Part shown: positions 42,098-52,136 of the stretch, piece after piece
Layout: the number at the start of each line of letters is the position of its first letter
How positions within the stretch are numbered: position 1 is the first letter of the stretch
From: Agelas oroides
Lineage: Eukaryota; Porifera; Demospongiae; Agelasida; Agelasidae
DNA length: 64,000 bases
NCBI GenBank assembly: GCA_949130485.1
Contig: OX422185.1
Span: 9,300,118-9,364,117, forward strand
Reading direction: 5' to 3'
The notes under the pieces: model-generated
The model's database searches: none
What the model saw: the letters and a program-made list of their open reading frames with translations, nothing else
What the model was told of the DNA's origin: nothing
Made by a program: the position numbers and the translations under genes

Positions 42098-42241
42098 GGA
42101 TGGCGTGTCAAAAAGTATGCAAACAAGGTAGGGATCATATAAAAGTGAAGGTAAATATACAAATAATTATTATGGCTTTGTATATTTACCTTCACTTTTA
42201 TATCATCCTAATCTTGTTTGCATACTTTTGACATGCCATCC
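42098..42241. mobile_element. Foldback element just past the dispanin 1 poly(A) signal
   Basis: GGGATGGCGTGTCAAAAAGT at the left pairs with ACTTTTGACATGCCATCCC at the right, with arms of about 60 bp closing on TATACAAATAATTATTATGG. It starts about 20 bases after AATAAA, so it could sit in or next to the 3' UTR. Confidence 0.75.
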
Positions 42242-42789
42242 CCACATCTAGTTTTTAAAACTATAGTTACATAAATAGAACAGGTCAATAAATAGGCCAA
42301 GTTTTAGTTCAAGGCAATATGATTATCTAGTTCTGTGTTACCCTCAAAACTCAGCAGTGGGTCGTTGACTTCAATCAGTCTTTCATGTACTTAGTGCATG
42401 TGTACCTGGAAGTGGAAGCAGTATAGCCTATACACCGTTTAAAGATGCATTAATTTGTTGATTATTATATAGTTACAACCACATTTCCAGCCTAATGCAA
42501 TTCCCACACTACTTCATCCATGCATGTATACAGGCTGGCACATGGACATCACCGGAAAGTAATAATATATTAATCTAAGCTATAGTAACCCAACAGGACC
42601 ATTTCGTGAGTGTCAGTATTTATCGGAGACTCTCTATGAAGATAGTCAAATGTTTGAGTGGGCTTATATGAGGGACCTTCAGGAAATCATAGTGACTTTT
42701 ACCCTCAAAATGCCCTCAATGATGAATTCCATTTGTGAAACCTTCCACATCATGGTTCATTCACTGGACAGTCTACACAGAGTTGTAGC
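42242..42789. other. Intergenic sequence
   Basis: No gene recognised; the right part may already belong to the Ty3/Gypsy fossil that follows. Confidence 0.3.
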
Positions 42790-43620
42790 AATCCATTCGG
42801 CTTCTTTTTAACTAGCACAATTGGTGAGGCCCAGTGTTCAATAATCCCATGGGCCAACATATCCTATAACTCCTGCTGTACCGTCTCGCAATACACCTGT
42901 GGAAGTTGGTAAGGTGGAAGACGAACAGGTCTTGCATCACCTGTCTCAATAGGGTGTTTGGCTAATGTTGTACTTCCAGGAGTGTTATGCATCACTGTCT
43001 ATGGTGAACTCTCCCCAAGTAGCTTCTCCACCTGACATCACTGCTCCTCCGTTTGCTCTTCCCCAAACTGAACACCACCTTCTTCACCATCCTACCATGT
43101 GGGAACTCCATCGTTTTCTTCTTCTTATCCCAAGCAAAGTTAGGCCATAATAGATGGAATGCACCACTCCTTCAGCATGTTGACATGGAGAACTCTCTTG
43201 CTCTTTCACTTGTTATGTAGATTAACCAGGTGGTTCACCTTTCCAACTGGCTTGACAACCTCATATGGTCCTTGCCACCTGCATGGCTGTCAACTTTGGG
43301 GGTGGTAGTGGGGAGCAACACTAAAACCTGGACTCCTGCCATGAAACGTCCTTGATGGGCGCAGTGGTCGTACCACTGCTTCTGGTTGTATTGGGCCTTA
43401 GCCAAGTTCTTCTCCAATCGCTCCCTCATTACCAACACATAAGACAAAACACTCATCACTCTTGGAACTTGTTTTCCATGTCTCCTTCAGCACATCTAGG
43501 GGGCCTCTCACGTCCCTCCCATATAGCAGCTCAAAAGGGGAAAACCCAGTCGACTCCGGCGGCACCTCCCTGTAGGCAAACAAGACGTACGAGATTAGTT
43601 TGTCCCAGTTAGCGGTCCCA
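42790..43620 (-). mobile_element. Ty3/Gypsy retroelement fossil, Gmr1-like gene order
   Basis: On the minus strand an integrase C-terminal part (about 43.58-43.23 kb; STGFSPFELLYGR) is followed by the start of a reverse transcriptase (about 42.96-42.79 kb; ASPIVLVKKK). Integrase before reverse transcriptase is the order known for Gmr1-type Ty3/Gypsy elements. The copy is broken, with at least four or five breaks, no LTRs were seen, and it looks old. Confidence 0.6.
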
Positions 43621-44375
43621 CAATGTCCATTGCTATCCGCTCAAATGGTGTGGTTATGCTGGGAATAGGTATCATTGGGGCCCTTGGAACTCGTCGCCGG
43701 ATAGTCACTCTTGCTACTTATACTGTCCGTAACTAAAGTAACTAAAGAACACTAGATTAACCACAGAATGGTCACCCTGGTCGATAGACAGTGATTAGCT
43801 ACCAGAGACAGTTTCCTTGCTGTTTCTTCCTCTTTTCCTCTTCCTGATTGAGGAAGGGAGGAAACCAATTGTACCACAACAAACAAAATTAAATATAGAC
43901 ATTAGAGACTATAACTAGTGCAGTGTCAGGGGATGCTCTATGTCCAAGCACTGATGCTGAGTTTCCTCAAGCAAGTAGTATTAGTAAGTGGATGGGTTTT
44001 AGTAGGTAGTGTGTACTCTACCATCATTCATTTTCTTTATTCTAGCATCATTCTTCTAAATTTATTGAAAAGCAAATGTCGACGAATTGGGAGTAGTCGA
44101 AACAGTACAAAAAAAAATTAGTAGACCAAACGGGAGTACCGGTAGACGAAATGGGAGTAATTCGTAGCAGTTACTAAGCACATGGGTGCTCGCTATAGTC
44201 ATGTACAGAAGCGGAGAGAAAGAACTTCCAAAGGCATGACCAGCTCCATGGCTTTTACAACAGATTATATTCAAAGCGATAGTTCCAGTCACGCCCCTTG
44301 GTGGAAAAGTAAAGGCGGCATTGTACGTGCAAGAGCATCATTTGCAGCTCATCAAAATTCTTGCACGTAAACAAT
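43621..44375. other. Intergenic sequence between fossils
   Basis: TTAACCACAGAATGGTCACC at about 43757 resembles the inner part of the CACTGCAAAAA foldback at 58.85 kb. Two related lines, AATTGGGAGTAGTCG and AATGGGAGTAATTCG, lie near 44.1 kb. No gene is supported. Confidence 0.3.
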
Positions 44376-45014
44376 TCAGGGGTTGCTGCCTGGCCAGGGG
44401 GGGGGGGGGTGTTTGCTCTTTAGGACATCTTTGACTGTGATTTGTTCAGCATCCCCATTATTGATGGTGTCATGAAGGTGCAGAACACCTTCTTTGCCCT
44501 TGTCAGTCAGCAATTGCAGGGTGGCATGGGTCTTCCCTTGAAACATCAGTTTCACAAAGGAGCGTGCAAGTTGTTGCTTTGCACCTTGCGATTGATGATT
44601 GGGGATGCGGTTTTGGATAACCCTGCCGTCTCTGACTAGCTCCGTTATGTTCCCTTCTTCCCAAAGCTTCATTCGTCTTTCCAGGCAGGCAGCGTGCTCT
44701 TTTGGCTTGGAGTTGTGGTGTGACTTCTGGAGTATCAGGAGTGCCAGTACTGTGGCTGCCTTTAGAGCGACTGACTCTAATGCAGAACCTGTGGCAAAGG
44801 CGTGAAACAGATGAGCCAGTTCATGTATGAAGGACTTGCCTGCCTTTCCTTGAGGGATCCTGAAGCAATTCTTCTTCCAGTGTACTGTCTCTTTATAGGC
44901 GGATTCTAGCGACTTAGTGAAGCTTGTGGCGTCCATGTCTCCCCATGCAGGCAAAGACCGGATTGGCCATAAGGTTGAAGTCGGGAAGGTTACCAACGTC
45001 GGAGGGGCCGTCAT
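44376..45014 (-). CDS. Retroelement ORF N-terminal region (non-LTR-like), truncated
   Basis: A 212-codon frame with YKETVHWKKNCFRIPQGKAG, FATGSALESVALKAATVLAL, EHAACLERRMKLWEEGNI, LARSFVKLMFQGKTHATLQL and KGKEGVLHLHDTINNG. I recall this domain set directly upstream of the reverse transcriptase in non-LTR-type polyproteins of marine invertebrates. No reverse transcriptase follows; the frame runs into a G-run (44399-44410). The upstream cysteine-rich part lies at 46.6-46.83 kb, separated by an inserted transposon. Confidence 0.5.
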   Translation of the reverse strand: MTAPPTLVTFPTSTLWPIRSLPAWGDMDATSFTKSLESAYKETVHWKKNCFRIPQGKAGKSFIHELAHLFHAFATGSALESVALKAATVLALLILQKSHHNSKPKEHAACLERRMKLWEEGNITELVRDGRVIQNRIPNHQSQGAKQQLARSFVKLMFQGKTHATLQLLTDKGKEGVLHLHDTINNGDAEQITVKDVLKSKHPPPPWPGSNP

Positions 45015-45109
45015 GGATAGAGTTATTTTCCGAGCTCAAGTTGGTACCAGATAACCTTCTCTTCGTTTATGCAGAAGCCAACTGAGAAGCCACTGAAAGA
45101 AAATGGATA

Positions 45110-46668
45110 GAGATCTTCGGTAGTCTACAATCACTGGACTGGACTAGTGGACTGGACTGGTGGAGTGGACTGGTGGACTGACATTTTTTGTGCTAAAAAC
45201 CACTTTTGTGCTCTCTTATGAGACCTCACTCTCCTGTAGTGTAGGTTTAGACATGATGCATTTTAGTCTTCATGAACCTGGACACACTATTCTTTCTGTT
45301 TAAACATGAAGTAAATAACTGTAGTGCTACAACAGTGGTGAGGCCTTGCTTTACTTTGTGCTTAGTGTGCAGCATGGTGTGAGGGTAGTTTCAGCCTCAC
45401 ATCCAGGTCCCAGTTTTTTTGAGTGCAACTGTAACTTTCTCCTTCAGTGTTATGGTGTAGACAACCGTCTGAGTACAAGTATTTAGTGAAGGGTCTATTC
45501 ACTTAGTCTCGCGTAGCCAGACTCTCACGACCTTCCGGCGAGTCTGGCTACATGAGACTACTAGTCACTGGCTACATATGACACTTGCAGTTAGATAAAC
45601 GACTTGTACACTTGCGCTTTGAGTACACTACAGTGCCTAATCTGTAAGTGTTATCGATCTGCAAGTATAATCAATAGCGATGTCAGAGTCTCCAGAAGTA
45701 TGCCAGTTTTCGTCTACAGAGGCCATATCTACACATTGCTACAACGCATCTGCATCAAATTGAGTACAGAGGTTTCTTAGATGCTTAGGTACATTTGCAC
45801 TTACTAATTTTGTGAAAATGTCTGCCTTAGTCAAGAATGCATGCACTTTTTTCGTCATATTTCATCCCTTTTCTGTGTATTTTTGAGGTAATAACAGACT
45901 TTGTACTCCTGTTCACAATGACTTTCAATATTCAACGATGAACAACTATATTTGTATACCGGACTGGTTGCCCAAGGGGACAGTGCAGGTTTTTGATTGC
46001 AACTTTGATCCAACTCCTGCGGAAATGCTACTATTTACAACCGAAAAACGCCGTTTTTTAAGCGTTTATCAAACCTAGTGCAGGCATTACACTAGGTATT
46101 CAAAATGAACAACCGTCACTGGACTGAATAGGTACTGACTAACCTTCACAGCGAGTTTCATCTCAATTGGACTAGCTGTCGCTTGCGGAACGTGTACCGG
46201 ACGCATAATCACGCAAAAACAACGTATAAATTTTCTGCAAATCACTTGCATTTCTAAGCTCATACAACCTGCTATATGGACTCAAAGTTAATGATATTGG
46301 TACCGTTAGAATCGCTGTTTCATGCTCTTTTCAAAAATCATAGCTGTTAATGTGATAAATTAATTTCAATTTTTACTCCGATATCGCTATAATCAAGTAA
46401 CCAATAAGACTCATTCCAAGCGACACCTGTATTGCCAATGGTAGATGCCTCAAGGCTTGCCAAGTAGGCTTTATAGGATTGAGTGTACATGCTTCATGTC
46501 ATCTAGTATTTAAATATTCTTGCTGGAGTCTGTGAAGGAAAGTGGCTATGTCTCCAAATGCAACCGTACAGGTGAGTTTTCATTAGCGAGCATAAAAATG
46601 ATTTTTAAACCAGTCCACCAGTCCAGTCCACCAGTCCAGTCCAGTGATTGTAGACTACCGAGATCTTC
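45110..46668. mobile_element. 1.54-kb TIR transposon with exact 9-bp duplication
   Basis: GGTAGTCTACAATCACTGG at 45119 is exactly inverted at the right end (CCAGTGATTGTAGACTACC to 46659). GAGATCTTC stands outside both ends (45110-45118 and 46660-46668). Inside each end are GGACTGG-type tandem units and TTTTTGTGCTAAAAACCA / AAATGATTTTTA. Only short frames lie inside. It has split a retroelement ORF region, and a 57-bp foldback is nested in it. The 8-9-bp duplication fits hAT- or Mutator-like elements. Confidence 0.85.
45504..45560. mobile_element. 57-bp hairpin of the TAGTCTCG family
   Basis: TAGTCTCGCGTAGCCAGACT faces AGTCTGGCTACATGAGACTA. TATTCACT before and TAGTCACT after match at 6 of 8 positions. 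It is nested in the 45.1-46.7 kb transposon. Confidence 0.55.
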
Positions 46669-46829
46669 TGTGGTGGGCAGTCTGTGCACGCTTTCCCGGC
46701 CTTAACACATGAGCAGTTCTTGCATCGACCACTACCGTTACATCTGCAGCATTGACGCATCTTGTAGGAGGATGGTTTTCGAAGCTCATGCGTGCGAAAA
46801 AGTCTACGCCGGAAGGGCGGATATGACAC
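46605..46829 (-). CDS. Cysteine-rich N-terminal part of the same retroelement ORF
   Basis: The frame reads CCRCNGSGRCKNCSCVKAG and CTDCPP, a CXXC-dense motif that I recall at the start of the polyproteins whose middle part is seen at 44.4-45.0 kb. It ends where the 45.1-46.7 kb transposon begins (46668); the last codons of the open frame lie in the transposon end. Its start lies only about 30 bp from the candidate core promoter of dispanin 2, in head-to-head orientation. Confidence 0.45.
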   Translation of the reverse strand: MSYPPFRRRLFRTHELRKPSSYKMRQCCRCNGSGRCKNCSCVKAGKACTDCPPQKISVVYNHWTGLVDWTGGLV

Positions 46830-46857
46830 GTAATTACCATCATCATCGTAGCAGAGG

Positions 46858-46871
46858 ATAAAAGTCTCGGC
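46858..46871 (+). promoter_or_regulatory. Candidate core promoter of dispanin gene 2
   Basis: ATAAAAGTCTCGGC, 92 bases before the ATG, matches ATAAAGATCTCGGC upstream of dispanin 1. ATAAAAG is TATA-like. Confidence 0.45.
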
Positions 46872-46949
46872 TCAATCTGCAGCACAGCAGTTTAGTTGGT
46901 ATTGGATTGTCAGTCGATTGCTGTCGCCAAGTGATCTACACGAAATAAT

Positions 46950-49664
46950 ATGGCCACGCATCAATTTTGTGAGTTTTATCATCTACTAGTATCTTTTGCG
47001 TTGCACTCTCACAGTAGCTCTAATGTGCCGTCTGCAAAATTTTCCTTGCAGCCGCTTATCCTCTCCGGCAGCAGACGCCTTCCACAGATAAGCAGCCAGG
47101 CATGGCGGTGCAACCCTACAGCTACCAGCCTGTACCAGCACAAGCTAGCACAGCCAACTTTACGGTATGACTGCATGGGGAATGATTCATTGATGGCCAG
47201 CATAGTTATTCTCCCGGGCCAGACTCTCACGCAGGGAGTAGAGAGTCTAGTTAAATTCCCATCAGGTTTTTGTGTTGCATACTCAGCAGCAGGGTACCTA
47301 ACATAGGCGTAGGAACCGGAGGGTGGGGGGGGGGGGGGGGGGGGGGGCACTGGGGGCATGTGCCCCCCCAAGTTTTAACTTGGTCTGTGCCATGCCCACT
47401 CTATAATGTCCTGTAGTACAAATTCATTTTATTAAAAACTGTGCCACCCCAATCAAAAAGTCTTTCCTATGCCTCTGCCTAATGAAGTATAGGTGTGAAC
47501 ATAATTGGGACATGTTCTGAAAGGCAGGACTTCCATTAAAACGCCAAGCTCTCTAAGCAACATGCCAAAATAGGTGTGTTAGAAGCCAGCTGTTGATAAG
47601 TCCTGCCTTTTCAGAACACGTCCCAATTATGTTCACACCTAATTCATTAGGGACCCTGCTGCTAAGTATGCAACACAAAAGCCTAATGAGAATTTGACCA
47701 GATTCTCCTCCCGCACGAGTCTGGCCTGCCAGACTACAAGTTATTTGAAGCTAGTACTCTTGCCTTATGTGAAAACTAGAAGCCGCTTGCTCCTTCGCGT
47801 TTGAAGGCCCATCTCAAATTTCACGATCGATCACGAACTAGCACGACCCCTTCCTGCCCTTCCCAATGTAAGTGGAAAGGTGTCGTCTACACTTATTACT
47901 ACTCAACAGGCAGGCATTTACCCTAAAAGCTCGCTTGGCTTTGCTACTTACTGAGTAAGCTCTCCCCGCCAAATCAGCAGCCAAATCAGCAGCTACGTGT
48001 GTAGCTTTGTGTCCTAAGTGTTAAATAGGAAATTGGTGCTAGGTGCCTTATTGGAGACAACAGTGGTTATGGAAGATGTAGTGACAGGACATAATCTAAC
48101 ACCACATCCTGATTGTCTCATAAAGGTCAGTCTTATGACACCACTAAGTTTTATAGGAAACCCTGCATGGTTACTTGTACTATTTAACCTTAGAGTCTTT
48201 GTGTATATTGGACATCCTGCATGGGTAATTACTACAGGTGTATTCCCTACTAGATTATAAACCTTGTCAAAAAAGTTTATTTTTGTCTTGGGAGCTTGTA
48301 CTATGTTAGGACTTGGTATGTGATTGGCCAACAATGAATCATGCCAGTATACTGAAGCTAGTAATGATGGCCCACTGGATAGCTGTGTCAAATAGCTCAC
48401 CCACATTAACTGAATTGAAAAACCCCAACTCGGGGACAAACTGAGGAGCCCAAATCCATAAAGGGTTTTTGATAAACCTGTGGTGGGGTATTTAGTGAGT
48501 TGGTCTCTTTAATTTCTAGTAGTATACTTTGTATGTTGGGTACGTTATTAGCAAAAATCTCTATGTCCATGAAGGTTGTGCAGGCTCCACCAACTGTCCA
48601 AACATTGGCCTACACTGAGAGCAAGCCTGACAACTACCTTGTGTTCTCAGTCCTCACCATGCTGTTCTGCTGCTTCATCTGTGGACTCATTGCACTCATC
48701 TACAGCCTCAAGGTAAACTGCATCAACCCAACATTGTATATTCATCACCCCTCCATTCAACCATAAACTGTCCATCACACCCAACCACAAACGGTTGCCC
48801 ACTGAAGTCAACTGCACATAGCATGCCTTCTTGTAGTGCTTTAGATGAATGAGTTTGAGTGGTTAATGGAAATTTGGGGGATGGGGACTGAGCGCGAAGC
48901 ACGAGGCATAGCCGAGCATAGAACGCGAGGCGGAGAGATGCTCCCGATGCTAGCGGTAGGCTGGTGAGCTTCAGCGGTGAGAGGCGAGGAAGCAGGGCGC
49001 TTCCGCGAAGTAGCTGGCGTTTCCATCGTCGCTGCGGGCAGTCCGTGTTCTGCAGTAGACACTTTTAACTGTAGACAGCCGAGTGGCTTAATAAACGTTA
49101 GTCTCAATATTTCGACTTAGGATGAGTCTTCTTTCCCCAAACACTCCAGCTTCTCCTCCAAAAATTTAAAGACTAGATGTCTACTTGTCAAAAATTCAGT
49201 TCTAGACATGATTTTACCTCTCAGATTGTAATCACAGAGGACCTAAAATCCCAAATTTTCTTGAGGAGCATTTCCCCAGACCCTCTTAGGCAACCCTTTA
49301 TAACGCTTCCCCCCGAAACTCGAAATCCTAGATATATAGAACCCTGCTATCCATTCCATCCATGCAAGTGTGCCCCTACATCCAGGTGGACTCTAGTTGG
49401 AACAGTGGAGATTCAGAAGGTGCCAAGCGTGCAGCCCAAACTGCTAAGAACTGGAACATTGGAGCCCTGGTGTCTGGGATCATCGTCATTGTTCTGATTA
49501 TCATCGGATCAATTGTGGCTCCAGTAGTAGCTGTGGAGATTGCGGCTAGTGCAGTTAGTGCTGATATCAACAATGCAATCAACAATGCAGGAATTGCATT
49601 TCCTACATTTCCATCAACTACACCAATAAACTGTTTTGATGAATACGGTGCCTATATCTGCTGA
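46950..49664 (+). CDS. CD225/dispanin (IFITM-like) membrane protein 2, 4 exons, 179 aa
   Basis: Exons 46950-46968, 47052-47164, 48584-48712 and 49386-49664 (TGA); all phases agree and exons 1 and 3 have the same lengths as in dispanin 1. The N-terminus is proline-rich (QQTPSTDKQPG, PYSYQPVPAQ). Exon 3 encodes the CD225 core SKPDNYLVFSVLTMLFCCF and differs from gene 1 at only two bases of 129. Exon 4 gives VDSSWNSGD, AKNWNIGALVSGIIVIVL (second membrane helix) and a longer tail than gene 1 (INNAINNAGIAFPTFP), ending DEYGAYIC like GDYIC in gene 1. The terminal cysteine is shared. Function as for dispanin 1, inferred from the family only. Confidence 0.9.
47195..47736. mobile_element. Foldback element in dispanin 2 intron 2, with nested insert
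   Basis: GGCCAGACTCTCACGCAGGG at 47217, then GTGTTGCATACTCAGCAGCA, pairs with TGCTGCTAAGTATGCAACAC and GCACGAGTCTGGCCTGCC at 47.65-47.73 kb. A second inverted pair (GTGTGAACATAATTGGGACA / GTCCCAATTATGTTCACAC) lies inside. A poly-G tract (47322-47346) with ATAGGCGTAGGAACC and TCCTATGCCTCTG ends marks a further nested element. Confidence 0.7.
47737..47965 (+). mobile_element. Fragment related to the piggyBac-like element
   Basis: From AAGTTATTTGAAG through GAAGCCGCTTG, ATCACGAACTAGCAC, GGAAAGGTGT and CTCAACAGGCAGG to GCTCGCTTGGCTT, the sequence follows the interior of the TTAA element at 10.21-10.46 kb. No TTAA-flanked ends remain. Confidence 0.7.
48018..48400. repeat. Repeat shared with the 50.4-50.8 kb foldback
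   Basis: GACAGGACATAATCTAACAC, CACCACTAAG, CATCCTGCATGG, CTACTAGATTATAAACC and TTGGCCAACAATGAA recur in the same order at 50.47-50.80 kb. The family is unknown. Confidence 0.6.
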
Positions 49665-50428
49665 ACATGGACTAATTGTTCATAACGTTTACCATGCTTT
49701 AGGATGTGTTGATATGTTACTTTCTAGCTGAATAGGATTAGCTGCTGTATTTGAAATTTAACTTCACTGGTTTGTGTAATATCCAAGTTACTGACCATTA
49801 CTAACTGCAATTGAACATAAATCTGATCATGGAAGTGGTTATAAAATTTTATTGGGTGGGTTAATGACTCTTTACATGAAATCACCATCATCTGTGTACC
49901 ACTTTAGTGACACCAACTGTTAATTGATGTTAATTGTCGCTAATTTATCCCATATGGAACAGGACAATATTTTGATGTTTGTTCCTAACTTGTAAATGTG
50001 CTAATCTGTGTCAATTTGTGAATTGGTTGCCCTGCTCTTTGTTAGCTCTTTGGGGTCACTTTTGTTCTATTGTATGCATCTAAGGCCTCGCTTGTTCTAT
50101 TGTATGCCTCCAAGGCCTCGCTTGTTCTATTGTACGCCTAAGGACTTGCTTGTTCTGTTGTGCACCTCTAGGGCCCCCTCACTCTCTTATAAGCTGCAAG
50201 TCTCACCTTTCATCCAGTTGTCATTGTTGTTGTTCAATTCTTGCTCATGACTCTTGTAAAACCTACTCAGTCAAGTTGAATCGAACACAGCACTGCTCGA
50301 GCACGTTAGCCACAGTGAGTATGGTCTAGCCTGTCTTGTATTCGTTCTCATTCCAAGAAAGGCTCAACATCAACTCACAACAGAAGAAACTGTTGACCTC
50401 AACCTCTTCATAAGTTGTACTCACACAG
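49665..50428. other. Downstream of dispanin 2
   Basis: Three imperfect copies of CTTGTTCTATTGTATGCCTC lie at about 50.06-50.16 kb. No gene is recognised and no canonical AATAAA is obvious close to the stop. Confidence 0.35.
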
Positions 50429-50466
50429 TGCCTTATTGGAGAACCTACAGTGGTTATGGCCTACTT

Positions 50467-50714
50467 AGTGACAGGACATAATCTAACACCACATCCTGAC
50501 TGTCCCATAAAGGTCAATCTGGTGGCACCACTAAGCTTTATAGGACATCCTGCATGGTTATCACAGGTATATTCCCCTACTAGATTATAAACCTTTCCAC
50601 CTTTATAATCTAGCAGGGGAATACACCTGTGCATGGTGATACTTCCTATAAGGTGCCATCAGACTGACCTTTATGAGACAATCAGGATGTGGTGTTAGAT
50701 TATGTCCTGTCACT
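50467..50714. mobile_element. 250-bp foldback
   Basis: AGTGACAGGACATAATCTAA pairs with TTAGATTATGTCCTGTCACT. Arms of about 120 bp continue through TAAAGGTCAATCTG / CAGACTGACCTTTA to the centre at about 50590. The left arm matches the repeat at 48.06-48.26 kb. Confidence 0.8.
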
Positions 50715-51035
50715 GCATCTAAGGAAGCCCATTTTGCATATTTTCATGTGATTGTCTCGTACTATGTTCGGACTTGGTACTTGGTTGGCCAACAATGAAA
50801 TCGTGTCAGTATACTGAATCTAGTATTGACTATACCTCACTGTAGGGAGTGAAAGCCAAATGCTCGTTCTCCTGTTCATCCATTACATCTAATCTCAAAT
50901 CTGAATACTGCATAAATTCAAGGTAATTTAGTCCTACCAAGACACATCCTGTGCTGCTGAAATTGGAACACACTCTTCCACACACCCACAAAGTCAAGTC
51001 TTCCTTTACTAGTGGGATTGGTAGACGACAAAAGT

Positions 51036-51441
51036 ATATCAGTATTCATGAGCGCCTACTGTTGTTTACAGTAAATAATCTCTGAATTTCACCACCAGCC
51101 TTTGGTTATGGCTTCTAGGACTGTTTGGAGGACTATACATGTCACGACTGGGCCTTTAAAATGTTGCAAAGTTCCTTCCAGTTCAGTCCAGCTCTGAGAG
51201 AGTGAGAATCAGTTGGAATTCGGCTGAGGCCTCTAGGCAATGCTGCTTATGTAGCTTGTCTTCCGCTCCTCTGCCACAGGTCCAAGTGGCTTAATGGTAA
51301 GAGCGTCTGACTAGTATTCAGAAGGTCTTGGGTTCGAATCCCAGCTGGATCCCGGATTTTTTCCGTGGATCTATTTCTCACTCTCTCAGCAAAAACATCA
51401 GTATTCATGAGTGCCTACTGTCGTTTACAGTAAATAACATC
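51036..51441. repeat. Direct 45-bp repeats around an inverted-repeat cassette
   Basis: ATCAGTATTCATGAGCGCCT plus ACTGTTGTTTACAGTAAATAA at about 51037 recurs with three changes at about 51397. Between them, CTGAGAGAGTGAGAA (51194-51208) and TTCTCACTCTCTCAG (51375-51389) form a perfect 15-bp inverted pair that encloses the tRNA-like sequence. Confidence 0.75.
51279..51352 (+). tRNA. tRNA-Thr(AGT)-like sequence
   Basis: The anticodon stem TCTGA/TCAGA is perfect with loop CTAGTAT (anticodon AGT, Thr). The T arm is TTGGG-TTCGAAT-CCCAG. A box TGGCTTAATGG and B box GGTTCGAATCC are good, and a T6 run at 51356 could end Pol III transcription. The acceptor stem pairs only with a one-base bulge and a G-T pair, and the D loop is short, so this may be a degenerate tRNA or the head of a SINE-like element rather than a working gene. 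No CCA is encoded. Confidence 0.5.
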
Positions 51442-51754
51442 AAACCTCTGAAAGGTTCAGCAAAGTAAATGTGATGGACAACTGCCTAAGAATGACCATG
51501 AACAGGAACACATGGAATGCATAGACAATACAAGGGAAACTCTGCATGCAACTGCCCACACAGATCATGGTCCCCTTAATGATCACGGGTGTGCCATATT
51601 TCTGTTGTACACTGGTACTGTACTCATCACCCTTGACTCATTTTCTGTGTCTAGTCTGTACCATACACATGAACAATCCAGCTAACTGAGGACAACTTAG
51701 TGTAGCACCTGATGCCTGGAGCTCATTAATTCAATGAGCCATCGACTTACTGAC

Positions 51755-52026
51755 GAATAATGAATGTCCACCACTTCCTATGCCCTTGAATCTCTTTCTT
51801 CACTGTTTTTATTCATCATTACTAATGATGAATAAAACTTGTAGGACATAGGAAGCAGTGGACATTCATTATTGGTTAGTTAACCCATGTAGAAGTAAGT
51901 CTGAAATAGGGTGGACATGATAAGGGTCGTACTCTTATCATGTCCACCCTGCAACTGATTCATTGGCTACATCCCAGTTTACATAGTTAATGTAGATACA
52001 CTCAGACTTACTTCTACCTGGGTTGA
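51755..52026. repeat. Two adjacent foldbacks
   Basis: First: AATAATGAATGTCCACCACT / AGCAGTGGACATTCATTATT (about 51755-51877). Second: TGTAGAAGTAAGTCTGA / TCAGACTTACTTCTAC (about 51888-52018), with a perfect inner hairpin AGGGTGGACATGATAAG / CTTATCATGTCCACCCT (51908-51949). They abut the LINE fragment. Confidence 0.75.
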
Positions 52027-52136
52027 CCAAAATAGAATCATTTCCCTTTGGAATGATGAAGAAGGTTAATTTAGCACACCAATTTGCAAAGAGGCACATG
52101 CTATAGGCAGTGGCATAGGAACCATAGCAGCAAACA

